This document shows positions 35,220 to 42,875 of a DNA stretch of 64,000 nucleotides, in pieces. Source of the stretch: Autumnicola tepida. GTDB taxonomy: Bacteria > Bacteroidota > Bacteroidia > Flavobacteriales > Flavobacteriaceae. The stretch is from assembly GCF_031846485.1 (NCBI RefSeq), contig NZ_JAVRHQ010000005.1, positions 1-64,000 of the forward strand, written 5' to 3'. The notes beneath the pieces were generated by a model. That model made no database searches and had not been told where the DNA came from. It saw nothing but the letters and a program-made list of their open reading frames with translations. A program made the translations under genes and the position numbers. Numbering within the stretch: position 1 is the stretch's first letter; each line of letters begins with the position of its first letter.

Positions 35220-35423
35220 ATGAATAATGTGCTGAAGATAGTGCTGCTTATTATTGGGGTCGGCCTTATTGCTTATGGGCTTTATGCCATTATTACCCCT
35301 GAATTTGCCATTAACGCGGGGCCGGTGCAGGTAGAAGCCCACGGCGATAATACGCAGTCTTATGCGATGATTGGCTTTGGGGTTTTGGCGCTTATTGCCG
35401 GCCTGGCTTTTCGCAGAAGATAA
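35220..35423 (+). CDS. small two-helix membrane protein
   Basis: The 67-residue product has two hydrophobic segments (about 5-26 and 46-63) separated by a polar loop, and ends with FRRR. It is divergent from the SDR gene. No family is recognised. The ATG follows an A-rich leader, and base composition matches neighbours, so it looks expressed. Confidence 0.65.
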   Translation: MNNVLKIVLLIIGVGLIAYGLYAIITPEFAINAGPVQVEAHGDNTQSYAMIGFGVLALIAGLAFRRR

Positions 35424-35499
35424 TTAACATAGGTTACTTTCTACTCTTTCCCCACAAATACAGGGATATATATTTAACTAGTTAGCCGTAGCTTCAAAT

Positions 35500-35519
35500 G
35501 AAAGTGGAAAAGCACTTTC
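35500..35519. other. hairpin between two convergent small genes
   Basis: GAAAGTG (35500-35506) pairs perfectly with CACTTTC (35513-35519). T-rich sequence follows on the plus strand but not as a clean run, so it is at best a weak terminator for the small membrane-protein gene. Confidence 0.35.
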
Positions 35520-35586
35520 TCTTTCCCTCTTCGCTTTTTTACTTGTTATTTTAAATTTTCGCCTCTTTTTCAGTAAAAATAATTGC

Positions 35587-36012
35587 CTAAAGATCATCAA
35601 TTTGAGTGGGCGCATTATCGGCTTTATAATCGATTATCTTTCTGAAGAATTTATGAATAGCCGGTTTGTCGGCTTTCACTTTAATAAAATACTGGTCTCT
35701 GTAAATGGAATATTCTTCAGCTTTGCCTTTATAAAGCGTTAATTTATGGTAAGGAATAATAAGTGCATAGGTTTCCAATAGGCTGCGAAACATTACAATA
35801 ATCCCGTTTGGCCGCATCTCCACATTGCAGGTATTCGTGTATTTGTCCAGGATTAGCAGGTTATGAATATCGATGCTGGCGGAGGTAATATGAAGTTTGG
35901 GCGACCCCGTGCCATTTAATCTCATGCGTTCCAAAAGGGTAAAAGTCTTTCCAACCTCGGTGTCTATTTTTCTTTTAATGGCAGGGCGGTTGTACGAAAT
36001 GTTCTGCAGCAT
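35587..36012 (-). CDS. protein of unknown function (141 residues)
   Basis: No family is recognised. The protein is soluble, basic at the N-terminus (YNRPAIKRKID), with alternating hydrophobic stretches, notably GIIVMFRSLLETYALIIPYHK around residues 69-89, suggesting a compact alpha/beta fold. No signal peptide or membrane segment is seen. It is monocistronic and points away from argS. The start is the first in-frame ATG after a long AT-rich spacer. Confidence 0.65.
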   Translation of the reverse strand: MLQNISYNRPAIKRKIDTEVGKTFTLLERMRLNGTGSPKLHITSASIDIHNLLILDKYTNTCNVEMRPNGIIVMFRSLLETYALIIPYHKLTLYKGKAEEYSIYRDQYFIKVKADKPAIHKFFRKIIDYKADNAPTQIDDL

Positions 36013-36067
36013 AAATATTAATTTATTTGGTTATAATCCCTTAGGGGAAGAGGAGCAATGTTCTTTT

Positions 36068-36114
36068 GAACTCCGAACTTTCCACTTTTCACAAAAGATT
36101 AAAGATTAGTAGTG
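36068..36114. repeat. heptamer array (GAACTCC type)
   Basis: Four units of period 7 with ACT (or CAC-A in the last) in the middle begin at 36068, the first being GAACTCC and the second GAACTTT. They are followed by two exact AAAGATT units (36094-36107) and AGTAGTG. CTTTTG (36063-36068) and CAAAAG (36092-36097) also pair around the first part. The half-array order is the reverse of that in the other elements, so it may be a fragment. Confidence 0.65.
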
Positions 36115-36370
36115 ATGCGTTTAAATTTAAATAATCCTTCATAAGCTAGTAATTACAGAGCCTCCCGATCATTTTGGCTTTTTTGGATTTGAATTGGATT
36201 TTGACTTTTGAAAGGGAATAACAATTTATTACTTATCATAATTGTATGAATAAGAGTTTTTTACAAAATCAACATAGTTTAAAAAATTAATTCGCATGTA
36301 CGAACGCATCAGCAGTAATTAAAGATAGAGAATTGAGCCTAAAGCCTGCAGGCAAACTTCTAATTTCTCT

Positions 36371-36378
36371 TATCTTTG
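36371..36378 (+). promoter_or_regulatory. -7 promoter box of argS
   Basis: TATCTTTG matches TAnnTTTG exactly, 31 nt before the ATG. The -33 region is poor. Confidence 0.55.
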
Positions 36379-36409
36379 CAGCTCTTTAACCGAATAAACA
36401 CAGGATAAA

Positions 36410-38188
36410 ATGGCAATTCAGAGTATTCTTGCAACTCATGTAAAAGAAGCTGTAAAAAAGATTCATGATGTTGATCTTGAAAATATAGAATTTCAGCCTA
36501 CCCGGAAGGATTTTGAAGGCGATGTAACGCTGGTGACTTTTCCTATGTTGCGTCAGGTGAAAACAAGTCCGGTAAAGCTTGGGGAGGAAATCGGCAAGTA
36601 TCTTGAAGAAAATGTCGCTGAGGTTTCTCATTTTAATGTAGTGCAGGGTTTTCTAAATATCGTCCTTAGCAATTCTTATTATCTTGATTTCTTCGGAAAT
36701 ATGAAAGACAGGGAAGATTTTGGTATTATACCGCCTTCTTCAGATGCTCAGGGCATTATGGTGGAATACTCTTCGCCCAATACCAACAAGCCACTGCATT
36801 TAGGCCACATTAGGAACAACCTTTTGGGATATTCGGTTTCAGAAATACTTAAAGCTGCGGGAAATAAGGTTTACAAAACGCAGATTATTAATGACCGCGG
36901 AATTCATATTTGCAAATCTATGCTGGCCTGGCAGCGTTTCGGGAACGGAGAGACGCCTGAATCTGCCGGGATAAAGGGAGACAAGCTGGTAGGGAATTTT
37001 TACGTAAAATTTGACCAGGAATATAAGAAGCAAATCGCTGAGCTGAAAGAGAAAGGCCTATCGCAAGAAGCCGCGAAAGCCGAAGCCCCCATTTTAGTGG
37101 AAGCCAAGCAAATGTTGTTGAAATGGGAAGCAGGGGATCCTGAAGTGGTTGCCCTTTGGGAAAAAATGAACCAATGGGTTTATGACGGGTTTGAAAAGAC
37201 TTATGATGCCCTGGGGGTCGATTTCGATAAAAATTATTATGAAAGCAACACTTATCTTTTAGGCAAGGATGTGGTGGCGCAAGGCCTGGAAAATGGCGTT
37301 TTTTTCAAAAAGGAAGACGGCAGTGTGTGGATAGATCTTACCGATGAAGGCCTTGATGAAAAAATTGTGCTTAGAAGCGACGGTACGGCTGTTTATATGA
37401 CGCAGGATATTGGTACGGCCATTCAGCGGGTGAAGGATTTTGATATTAACGGCATGGTTTACACCGTTGGGAACGAGCAGGATTACCATTTTAAGGTGCT
37501 GTTTTTGATTCTGAAGAAATTGGGCTTTGACTGGGCAGATTATCTTTATCACCTTAGTTACGGAATGGTAGACCTGCCCAGCGGAAAAATGAAAAGCCGC
37601 GAGGGCACCGTAGTAGACGCCGATGATCTTATTGATGAAATGAAGGAAACCGCCCGTACTATTTCTGAAGAATTAGGGAAGCTTGACGGGTATTCTGAAG
37701 AAGAAAAAGAAGAGCTTTACCGCGTTATAGGCCTTGGCGCTTTAAAATATTACATCCTGAAGGTAGATCCTAAAAAACGAATTCTATTCGATCCCAAAGA
37801 ATCTGTAGATTTCCAGGGAAATACCGGCCCGTTTATACAGTATACTTATGCGAGGATACAGTCTATCCTCCGGAAAGCCGATTTTGATTACAGCAGGCAA
37901 ATTCCGGCAGGCTATGATCTTCATGAAAAAGAAAAGGAGCTTATAAAACAGCTTCAGCTTTACCCTGAAACCGTGCAATTAGCTGCCGAAAATCATAGTC
38001 CGGCCTTAATTGCCAATTATACCTACGAGCTTGTAAAGGAATTTAATTCCTTCTATCAGAATATTACCATTCTGGGTGCAGACGAGCTTGAGCAGAAGGT
38101 TTTCAGGGTACAGTTATCACAGGCGGTGGGCAATGTAATAAAATCATCTTTCGCTTTACTGGGAATCCAGGTGCCGGAGCGGATGTGA
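36410..38188 (+). CDS. argS: arginyl-tRNA synthetase
   Basis: ArgRS (592 residues) is a class I synthetase that charges tRNA-Arg. The N-terminal add-1 domain (about 1-110) precedes SSPNTNKPLHLGHIRNN, which includes the HIGH-type HLGH. The KMSKS counterpart is the degenerate KMKSREGTVV, usual for this enzyme. The C-terminal helical anticodon-binding domain ends in LLGIQVPERM. It stands alone with its own promoter. Confidence 0.97.
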   Translation: MAIQSILATHVKEAVKKIHDVDLENIEFQPTRKDFEGDVTLVTFPMLRQVKTSPVKLGEEIGKYLEENVAEVSHFNVVQGFLNIVLSNSYYLDFFGNMKDREDFGIIPPSSDAQGIMVEYSSPNTNKPLHLGHIRNNLLGYSVSEILKAAGNKVYKTQIINDRGIHICKSMLAWQRFGNGETPESAGIKGDKLVGNFYVKFDQEYKKQIAELKEKGLSQEAAKAEAPILVEAKQMLLKWEAGDPEVVALWEKMNQWVYDGFEKTYDALGVDFDKNYYESNTYLLGKDVVAQGLENGVFFKKEDGSVWIDLTDEGLDEKIVLRSDGTAVYMTQDIGTAIQRVKDFDINGMVYTVGNEQDYHFKVLFLILKKLGFDWADYLYHLSYGMVDLPSGKMKSREGTVVDADDLIDEMKETARTISEELGKLDGYSEEEKEELYRVIGLGALKYYILKVDPKKRILFDPKESVDFQGNTGPFIQYTYARIQSILRKADFDYSRQIPAGYDLHEKEKELIKQLQLYPETVQLAAENHSPALIANYTYELVKEFNSFYQNITILGADELEQKVFRVQLSQAVGNVIKSSFALLGIQVPERM

Positions 38189-38303
38189 TTTTTTGAAGTA
38201 ATCAGAATTGGGCAAAAGAGGAAAGATTAAAGCTGGAGATTGGTGTAGAATTCGCTTCTGTTGCTGAAAAAATACATAAATAGATTACCTCAGGAATTAA
38301 CTG

Positions 38304-38311
38304 TACCTTTG
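38304..38311 (+). promoter_or_regulatory. -7 promoter box of the helicase gene
   Basis: TACCTTTG matches TAnnTTTG exactly. The start would give a leader of about 50 nt containing the hairpin at 38322-38354. Confidence 0.55.
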
Positions 38312-38321
38312 CAACTTATAT

Positions 38322-38354
38322 AAAAATGGCATTGCTTTTGAAATTGTCATTTTT
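38322..38354 (+). promoter_or_regulatory. terminator-like hairpin in the helicase leader
   Basis: AAAAATGGCA (38322-38331) pairs with TGTCATTTTT (38345-38354), nine Watson-Crick pairs and one G-U, loop of 13. The T-run is part of the stem. It ends 12 nt before the ATG of a DEAD-box helicase gene, so it could attenuate transcription or mask the start region, which the helicase could relieve. That feedback is inference. Confidence 0.45.
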
Positions 38355-38366
38355 TAAACAATTTTT

Positions 38367-39611
38367 ATGTCATTTAATTCTTTGGGTTTGTCTGAACCCC
38401 TGCTGAGAGCGATCAGCAAAAAAGGACACACTAAGCCTTCAACTATTCAAAAAAAGGCAATTCCATTTATTTTAGAAAGAAGGGACGTGCTGGCATCGGC
38501 ACAAACAGGAACAGGAAAAACTGCAGGTTTTACTTTGCCTATGCTTCAGATTTTATCTGAAGGGGAAATTCTAAGAAAAAGGCCTGTACGCGCTTTGGTG
38601 TTAACTCCCACCCGCGAACTTGCCGCACAGGTGCTGGAAGATGTGAGAAGTTATAGTACATATTTGGATATACGTTCCAATGTGATTTTTGGTGGAGTAA
38701 GTGCTGCGCCACAGATAAAAAGTTTACGCAAAGGCGTGGATGTTTTAGTGGCAACGCCTGGCCGGTTGCTGGATTTGCACCAGCAAAAAGCGCTTTCCCT
38801 TGCAAACATTGAAATTCTGATTTTAGATGAAGCCGACAGGATGCTCGATATGGGCTTTTTGAGGGATATTAAAAAAATTCTCGCGCTAATGCCGGAGAAA
38901 AGGCAGAATTTACTTTTTTCGGCAACCTTTTCAAAGGATATAAAGAAGCTGGCCAATACCTTTTTTACACAACCTGTTTTAGTTGAAGCCACTCCGGAAA
39001 ATACTACTGCAGAGAAAGTAGACCAGAAAATTTACAAAACCAATAAATCCAAAAAAACCGCTCTAATCACCAAACTGATTTCAGAGGGCAATTGGGAACA
39101 GGTGCTGGTATTTACCAGGACAAAACACGGGGCTAACCGGCTAAGCCAGAAACTGGAAAAAAGCGGGATCACTTCCGCAGCAATCCATGGCAACAAAAGT
39201 CAGGGTGCAAGAACAAAAGCCCTGGATGGTTTTAAAAAAGGAAAACTTCGTGTTTTAGTCGCAACAGATATTGCCGCTCGTGGGCTGGATATTCCGCTTT
39301 TGCCGCATGTTATTAATTATGAACTTCCTAATGTGCCGGAAGATTATGTACACCGCATAGGCCGTACTGGCAGGGCAGGAGCCAGTGGCCAGGCGATTTC
39401 TCTGGTAAGCGTGGATGAAAACGAACATGTACGAGGTATAGAAAAATTATTAGGAGAATCCCTGGAAAAAGAAATTCTTGATGGGTTTGAACCTACTGAA
39501 AACCTTCAGGAAGTGCTGGAAAGAAAGGCAGAGAACAAGGCCCGGCAAAGAGGTGGCCGTAAAAATAGATCGTCCAAACCTCAAGGAGGAGTTGGCAGAA
39601 GGAGAAACTGA
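38367..39611 (+). CDS. DEAD-box ATP-dependent RNA helicase (RhlE-like)
   Basis: The 414-residue product has all core helicase motifs: the Q-motif region (FNSLGLSEPLL), AQTGTGKTAG (I), PTRELAAQ (Ia), TPGRLLDL, DEAD (II), SATF (III), VATDIAARGLD (V) and HRIGRTGRAG (VI). A short basic tail (RGGRKNRSSK) is typical of the RhlE group. Such enzymes unwind RNA in ribosome assembly and cold adaptation. Its last base is shared with the start of a heptamer array. Confidence 0.93.
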   Translation: MSFNSLGLSEPLLRAISKKGHTKPSTIQKKAIPFILERRDVLASAQTGTGKTAGFTLPMLQILSEGEILRKRPVRALVLTPTRELAAQVLEDVRSYSTYLDIRSNVIFGGVSAAPQIKSLRKGVDVLVATPGRLLDLHQQKALSLANIEILILDEADRMLDMGFLRDIKKILALMPEKRQNLLFSATFSKDIKKLANTFFTQPVLVEATPENTTAEKVDQKIYKTNKSKKTALITKLISEGNWEQVLVFTRTKHGANRLSQKLEKSGITSAAIHGNKSQGARTKALDGFKKGKLRVLVATDIAARGLDIPLLPHVINYELPNVPEDYVHRIGRTGRAGASGQAISLVSVDENEHVRGIEKLLGESLEKEILDGFEPTENLQEVLERKAENKARQRGGRKNRSSKPQGGVGRRRN

Positions 39612-39678
39612 GTGAAAAGTAAAAGTGAATAGCGATTGCAAGTCGGCTTCGAACTCCGGACTTTGAACTCTCAACTAC
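39611..39678. repeat. inverted pair of heptamer arrays (AGT/ACT type)
   Basis: Left half: AGT-starting units at 39611, 39618 and 39624. After a centre of about 20 nt, the right half has four exact-period units with central ACT (39651-39678), the first being GAACTCC. AGT and ACT are reverse complements. The left half begins on the last base of the helicase stop codon. Confidence 0.75.
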
Positions 39679-39711
39679 TGGCGGGCGCCTAAATCTTTCT
39701 TTCTGACCGTC

Positions 39712-39742
39712 TTTGTAACTAAACAACCAATCCTTATCTTTG
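39712..39742 (+). promoter_or_regulatory. promoter of ffh
   Basis: TTTG (39712-39715), 19 nt, TATCTTTG (39735-39742): a perfect match to the Bacteroidetes consensus, 25 nt before the ATG. Confidence 0.8.
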
Positions 39743-39767
39743 CAATTCTTAAAAACGGAGCAAGATT

Positions 39768-41096
39768 ATGTTTGATAATTTAAGCGATAAGTTAGATAAT
39801 GCTTTTCATGTCTTAAAAGGGCATGGACAGATTACCGAAATAAACGTTGCCGAAACTCTTAAAGAGGTAAGGCGCGCTTTGGTAGATGCCGATGTTAACT
39901 ATAAAATTGCCAAAGAATTTACCAATACGGTTAAGGAAAAAGCATTGGGACAGAATGTCCTTACCGCTTTAAAGCCCGGCCAGATGATGGTGAAGCTTGT
40001 AAAAGATGAGCTTACAGACCTGATGGGAGGCGAAGCTGCCGGGGTAAACCTTAGTGGAAATCCTTCTGTGATCCTCATGTCTGGACTGCAGGGTAGTGGT
40101 AAAACCACTTTTTCCGGTAAACTGGCGAATTACCTTAAAAATAAAAAGACTAAAAAGCCACTTTTGGTAGCCTGTGATGTTTACAGGCCGGCAGCGATCA
40201 ATCAGCTGCATGTTGTTGGGGAGCAGGTTGGAGTTGAGGTTTATTCTGAAGAAGGAAACCAGGATCCCGTGGCGATTTCCAAAGCGGCAATTGCCCATGC
40301 AAAGGAGAATGGCCATAATGTGGTGATAATCGATACCGCCGGTCGCCTGGCGATAGATGAAGCCATGATGACCGAAATTGCTAATATTCACCAGGCAATC
40401 GAGCCGCATGAAACTTTGTTCGTGGTAGACTCCATGACCGGTCAGGATGCGGTGAACACGGCCAAAGCGTTTAACGAGCGCCTTAATTTTGATGGGGTAA
40501 TCCTTACCAAACTGGATGGTGATACCCGTGGTGGTGCGGCCATTTCTATTAAATCTGTTGTCAACAAGCCCATAAAATTTATTGGTACCGGCGAAAAAAT
40601 GGAAGCTATAGATGTTTTCTATCCTTCCCGTATGGCAGATAGGATTCTGGGGATGGGAGATGTGGTGTCTCTTGTGGAGCGTGCCCAGGAGCAGTATGAT
40701 GAAGAAGAGGCGAGAAAACTACAGAAGAAAATTGCCAAAAATAAGTTCGGATTTGACGATTTTCTGAATCAGCTTCACCAGATAAAGAAAATGGGATCTA
40801 TGAAGGATCTCCTCGGAATGATTCCCGGAGCGGGAAAAATGCTGAAAGATGTAGATATTGATGACGACGCCTTTAAAGGAATCGAAGCGATTATTTATTC
40901 CATGACACCGGAAGAAAGGAGCAATCCAAAAATTATAAATTCCAGCAGGAAAAAGAGAATAGGTAAAGGTTCCGGTACTTCTGTACAGGAAGTAAACCAG
41001 CTGTTAAAGCAATTTAACCAGATGGGAAAAATGATGAAAATGATGCAGGGCGGTGGTGGCCGACAGATGATGAATATGATGAAGGGGATGAAGTAG
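39768..41096 (+). CDS. ffh: signal recognition particle protein Ffh
   Basis: Ffh (442 residues) binds 4.5S RNA and signal sequences and, with FtsY, targets nascent membrane proteins to SecY. The N domain is followed by the G domain with GLQGSGKTT, DTAGRLAID and TKLDGDTRGG. The M domain begins near residue 300 and ends in a Met-rich tail (MGKMMKMMQGGGG). The stop is one base before the flanking heptamer element. Confidence 0.97.
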   Translation: MFDNLSDKLDNAFHVLKGHGQITEINVAETLKEVRRALVDADVNYKIAKEFTNTVKEKALGQNVLTALKPGQMMVKLVKDELTDLMGGEAAGVNLSGNPSVILMSGLQGSGKTTFSGKLANYLKNKKTKKPLLVACDVYRPAAINQLHVVGEQVGVEVYSEEGNQDPVAISKAAIAHAKENGHNVVIIDTAGRLAIDEAMMTEIANIHQAIEPHETLFVVDSMTGQDAVNTAKAFNERLNFDGVILTKLDGDTRGGAAISIKSVVNKPIKFIGTGEKMEAIDVFYPSRMADRILGMGDVVSLVERAQEQYDEEEARKLQKKIAKNKFGFDDFLNQLHQIKKMGSMKDLLGMIPGAGKMLKDVDIDDDAFKGIEAIIYSMTPEERSNPKIINSSRKKRIGKGSGTSVQEVNQLLKQFNQMGKMMKMMQGGGGRQMMNMMKGMK

Positions 41097-41542
41097 TGAG
41101 CAGCTTGCAGGGGCAGTAGGCAGTAAATTTTGGGTTAATGGATTTTAGATCTTTAAAAGTCTATGAAATTAGTTTTGGCCTTGCTATGGATATTTTTAAT
41201 CTGACAAAAGAATTTCCAAAAGAAGAAAAATATTCTTTAACAGACCAGATCAGAAGAAGTTCGCGTTCGGTGTGTGCAAATGTTGCGGAAGCTTATCGAA
41301 AGCGGCGGTATCCAAATCATTTTATAAGCAAATTAAGTGATAGTGATGCTGAAAATGCTGAAACACAAAGCTGGTTAGAGTTTGCTTATGCTTGTGAGTA
41401 TATTGATAAAAATACCAAAGAAGAACTAAACCAAAAAAGTTTAGAAGTTGGAAGGCTACTAAACTATATGATAAACAATCCAGTTAAGTTTGGAGTAAGT
41501 AAAGAATGACTGCAGACTGGGACTGAATACTGCTAACTGATT
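41097..41542. mobile_element. candidate heptamer-flanked element carrying a four-helix-bundle gene
   Basis: The whole space between the ffh stop and the folD ATG is made of: a left half-array with CAG-bearing heptamers (CAG at 41101, 41108, 41114, 41121; spacing 7, 6, 7), a complete gene (41138-41509), and a right half-array of ACTG units (41509, 41516, 41522, 41529, 41536; spacing 7, 6, 7, 7) that ends directly at folD. CAGT and ACTG are reverse complements, so the gene is enclosed by inverted arrays. Shorter elements of the same layout without the gene occur elsewhere in the window. Mobility is inferred, not seen. Confidence 0.55.
41138..41509 (+). CDS. four-helix-bundle protein (S23/IVS-protein, Avd-like family)
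   Basis: The 123-residue product has the family pattern: an N-terminal FRSLKVYEISFGLAMDIF, then a helix with LTDQIRRSSRSVCANVAEAY, and two more predicted helices. The family includes proteins encoded in 23S rRNA intervening sequences of Leptospira and other bacteria, and the Avd accessory proteins of diversity-generating retroelements, which bind nucleic acid and reverse transcriptase. Here the gene is not in rRNA and no reverse transcriptase is nearby. It is flanked by inverted heptamer arrays, and its TGA stop shares its last base with the right array. Function is unknown; an RNA- or DNA-binding role in the element is plausible. Confidence 0.85.
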   Translation: MDFRSLKVYEISFGLAMDIFNLTKEFPKEEKYSLTDQIRRSSRSVCANVAEAYRKRRYPNHFISKLSDSDAENAETQSWLEFAYACEYIDKNTKEELNQKSLEVGRLLNYMINNPVKFGVSKE

Positions 41543-42439
41543 ATGACAATACTGGACGGTAAAAAAATCAGCAACGATATTAAAAATGAAATTGCTGAAG
41601 AAGTTTCAAAAATAAAAAAGCGGGGCGAAAAGGTGCCGCATTTGGCGGCAATTATTGTTGGGAACGACGGCGCCAGTATGACGTATGTGAATAGTAAAGT
41701 GAAATCCTGCAAAGAGGTGGGGTTTGAATCTTCACTTTACCGAATGTCTTCCACGATAAGCGAATTGGAGTTGCTGGATAAAATTGAGGAATTAAACCAG
41801 AATGATGATATTGATGGTTTCATTGTCCAGCTGCCTTTGCCGAAGCAGATTGATACCCAGAAAGTTCTTTTAGCCGTAGACCCAGATAAAGATGTGGATG
41901 GCTTCCATCCCACCAACTTTGGGAAAATGGCGTTTGATATGACCTCTTTTATCCCCGCTACTCCTTTCGGGATTTTAGAACTGCTTGAACGTTACGATAT
42001 TCCTACTAAAGGAAAACATACTGTGGTAATCGGGCGCAGCTATATTGTGGGCAGGCCCATGAGTATATTAATGGGAAGAAGTGGTTTTCCAGGGAATTCC
42101 ACCGTTACATTAACTCACGAATTTACCAAGAACATTACCCAAATCACCTCCCAGGCCGATATTATTATAATCGCCGTGGGAATCCCTAATTTTTTGAAAG
42201 GGGAAATGATCAAGGACGATGCCGTTATCATTGATGTGGGTATTACCCGTGTGCCAGATGAAAATGCCAAAAGGGGCTATGTGATTAAAGGAGATGTTGA
42301 TTTTGAAAACGTAAGTAAAAGAGCCTCCTATATCACTCCTGTCCCCGGTGGGGTTGGCCCTATGACCGTTTCTATGTTGCTTAAAAACACGCTGCTGGCA
42401 AGGGAACGTCACAGGGCAATGAAGAAGGAAAAAGTTTAA
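41543..42439 (+). CDS. folD: bifunctional methylenetetrahydrofolate dehydrogenase/cyclohydrolase
   Basis: FolD (298 residues) interconverts 5,10-methylene-, methenyl- and 10-formyl-tetrahydrofolate with NADP, supplying one-carbon units. The signature YVNSKVKSCKEVGFES (with the active-site Lys), VQLPLPKQID and the C-terminal PVPGGVGPMTVSMLL are present. Its ATG directly follows the last heptamer of the element, so transcription likely comes from ffh or from within the element. Confidence 0.96.
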   Translation: MTILDGKKISNDIKNEIAEEVSKIKKRGEKVPHLAAIIVGNDGASMTYVNSKVKSCKEVGFESSLYRMSSTISELELLDKIEELNQNDDIDGFIVQLPLPKQIDTQKVLLAVDPDKDVDGFHPTNFGKMAFDMTSFIPATPFGILELLERYDIPTKGKHTVVIGRSYIVGRPMSILMGRSGFPGNSTVTLTHEFTKNITQITSQADIIIIAVGIPNFLKGEMIKDDAVIIDVGITRVPDENAKRGYVIKGDVDFENVSKRASYITPVPGGVGPMTVSMLLKNTLLARERHRAMKKEKV

Positions 42440-42457
42440 TATTCTCCTTTTCTTTTT

Positions 42458-42850
42458 TTATTCTGCCAGCTTCCAGTCAAGATATTTGTGCAGGTCAGTT
42501 TCTATAAACCTAAGGCCTATGGTCATTACAGCAAAATCATCTACATAGCCCAGCCCCGGAATAAAATCGGGTACAATGTCCATAGGGTTCAGGATATAAA
42601 GTACAGCAAATGCAGTTGCAGCAATAGTGAACCATGGAACGCTGCTGTAAACTCCTTTACGGTAATCCTGCAGCATCCCAAACATAAGCTTTACAATTTC
42701 AGAATACTTTTTGAGCATCCCCGAATTAAGGATTTTTTCAGAAACTTCCTTTTGGCTGTTGGCGGCAACTTCCACATCGCCATCTTTTATCTGGGCTACG
42801 CCGCTTTTTACATATTCTTCGTCTATTTCTTTCATTTTCTCTTTAAGCAT
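42458..42850 (-). CDS. YkvA family (DUF1232) protein
   Basis: The 130-residue product has a Lys/Glu-rich N-terminal half and the DUF1232 hallmark from about residue 70, with YILNPMDIVPDFIPGLGYVD, part of a short membrane-associated hairpin. The role is unknown in general. It shares a minus-strand cluster with an AI-2E-type protein gene. Confidence 0.85.
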   Translation of the reverse strand: MLKEKMKEIDEEYVKSGVAQIKDGDVEVAANSQKEVSEKILNSGMLKKYSEIVKLMFGMLQDYRKGVYSSVPWFTIAATAFAVLYILNPMDIVPDFIPGLGYVDDFAVMTIGLRFIETDLHKYLDWKLAE

Positions 42851-42875
42851 ATTCTATGGTTTTAGTTAATTCAAG

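Larger units (their letters stand above)
36013..36409. other. intergenic region before argS
   Basis: This 397-nt spacer holds a heptamer array (36068-36114), AT-rich sequence without ORFs, and the argS promoter box (36371-36378). I see no tRNA or other RNA gene. Confidence 0.65.

Noticed and set aside
35500..35519. Strong terminator between the two small genes near 35.5 kb
   Set aside because: The stem is only 7 bp and lacks a clean T-run on either strand; kept only as a weak hairpin.
6613..41542. Heptamer arrays as CRISPR
   Set aside because: Units are 7 bp, degenerate and without spacers of constant length; no cas genes in the window.
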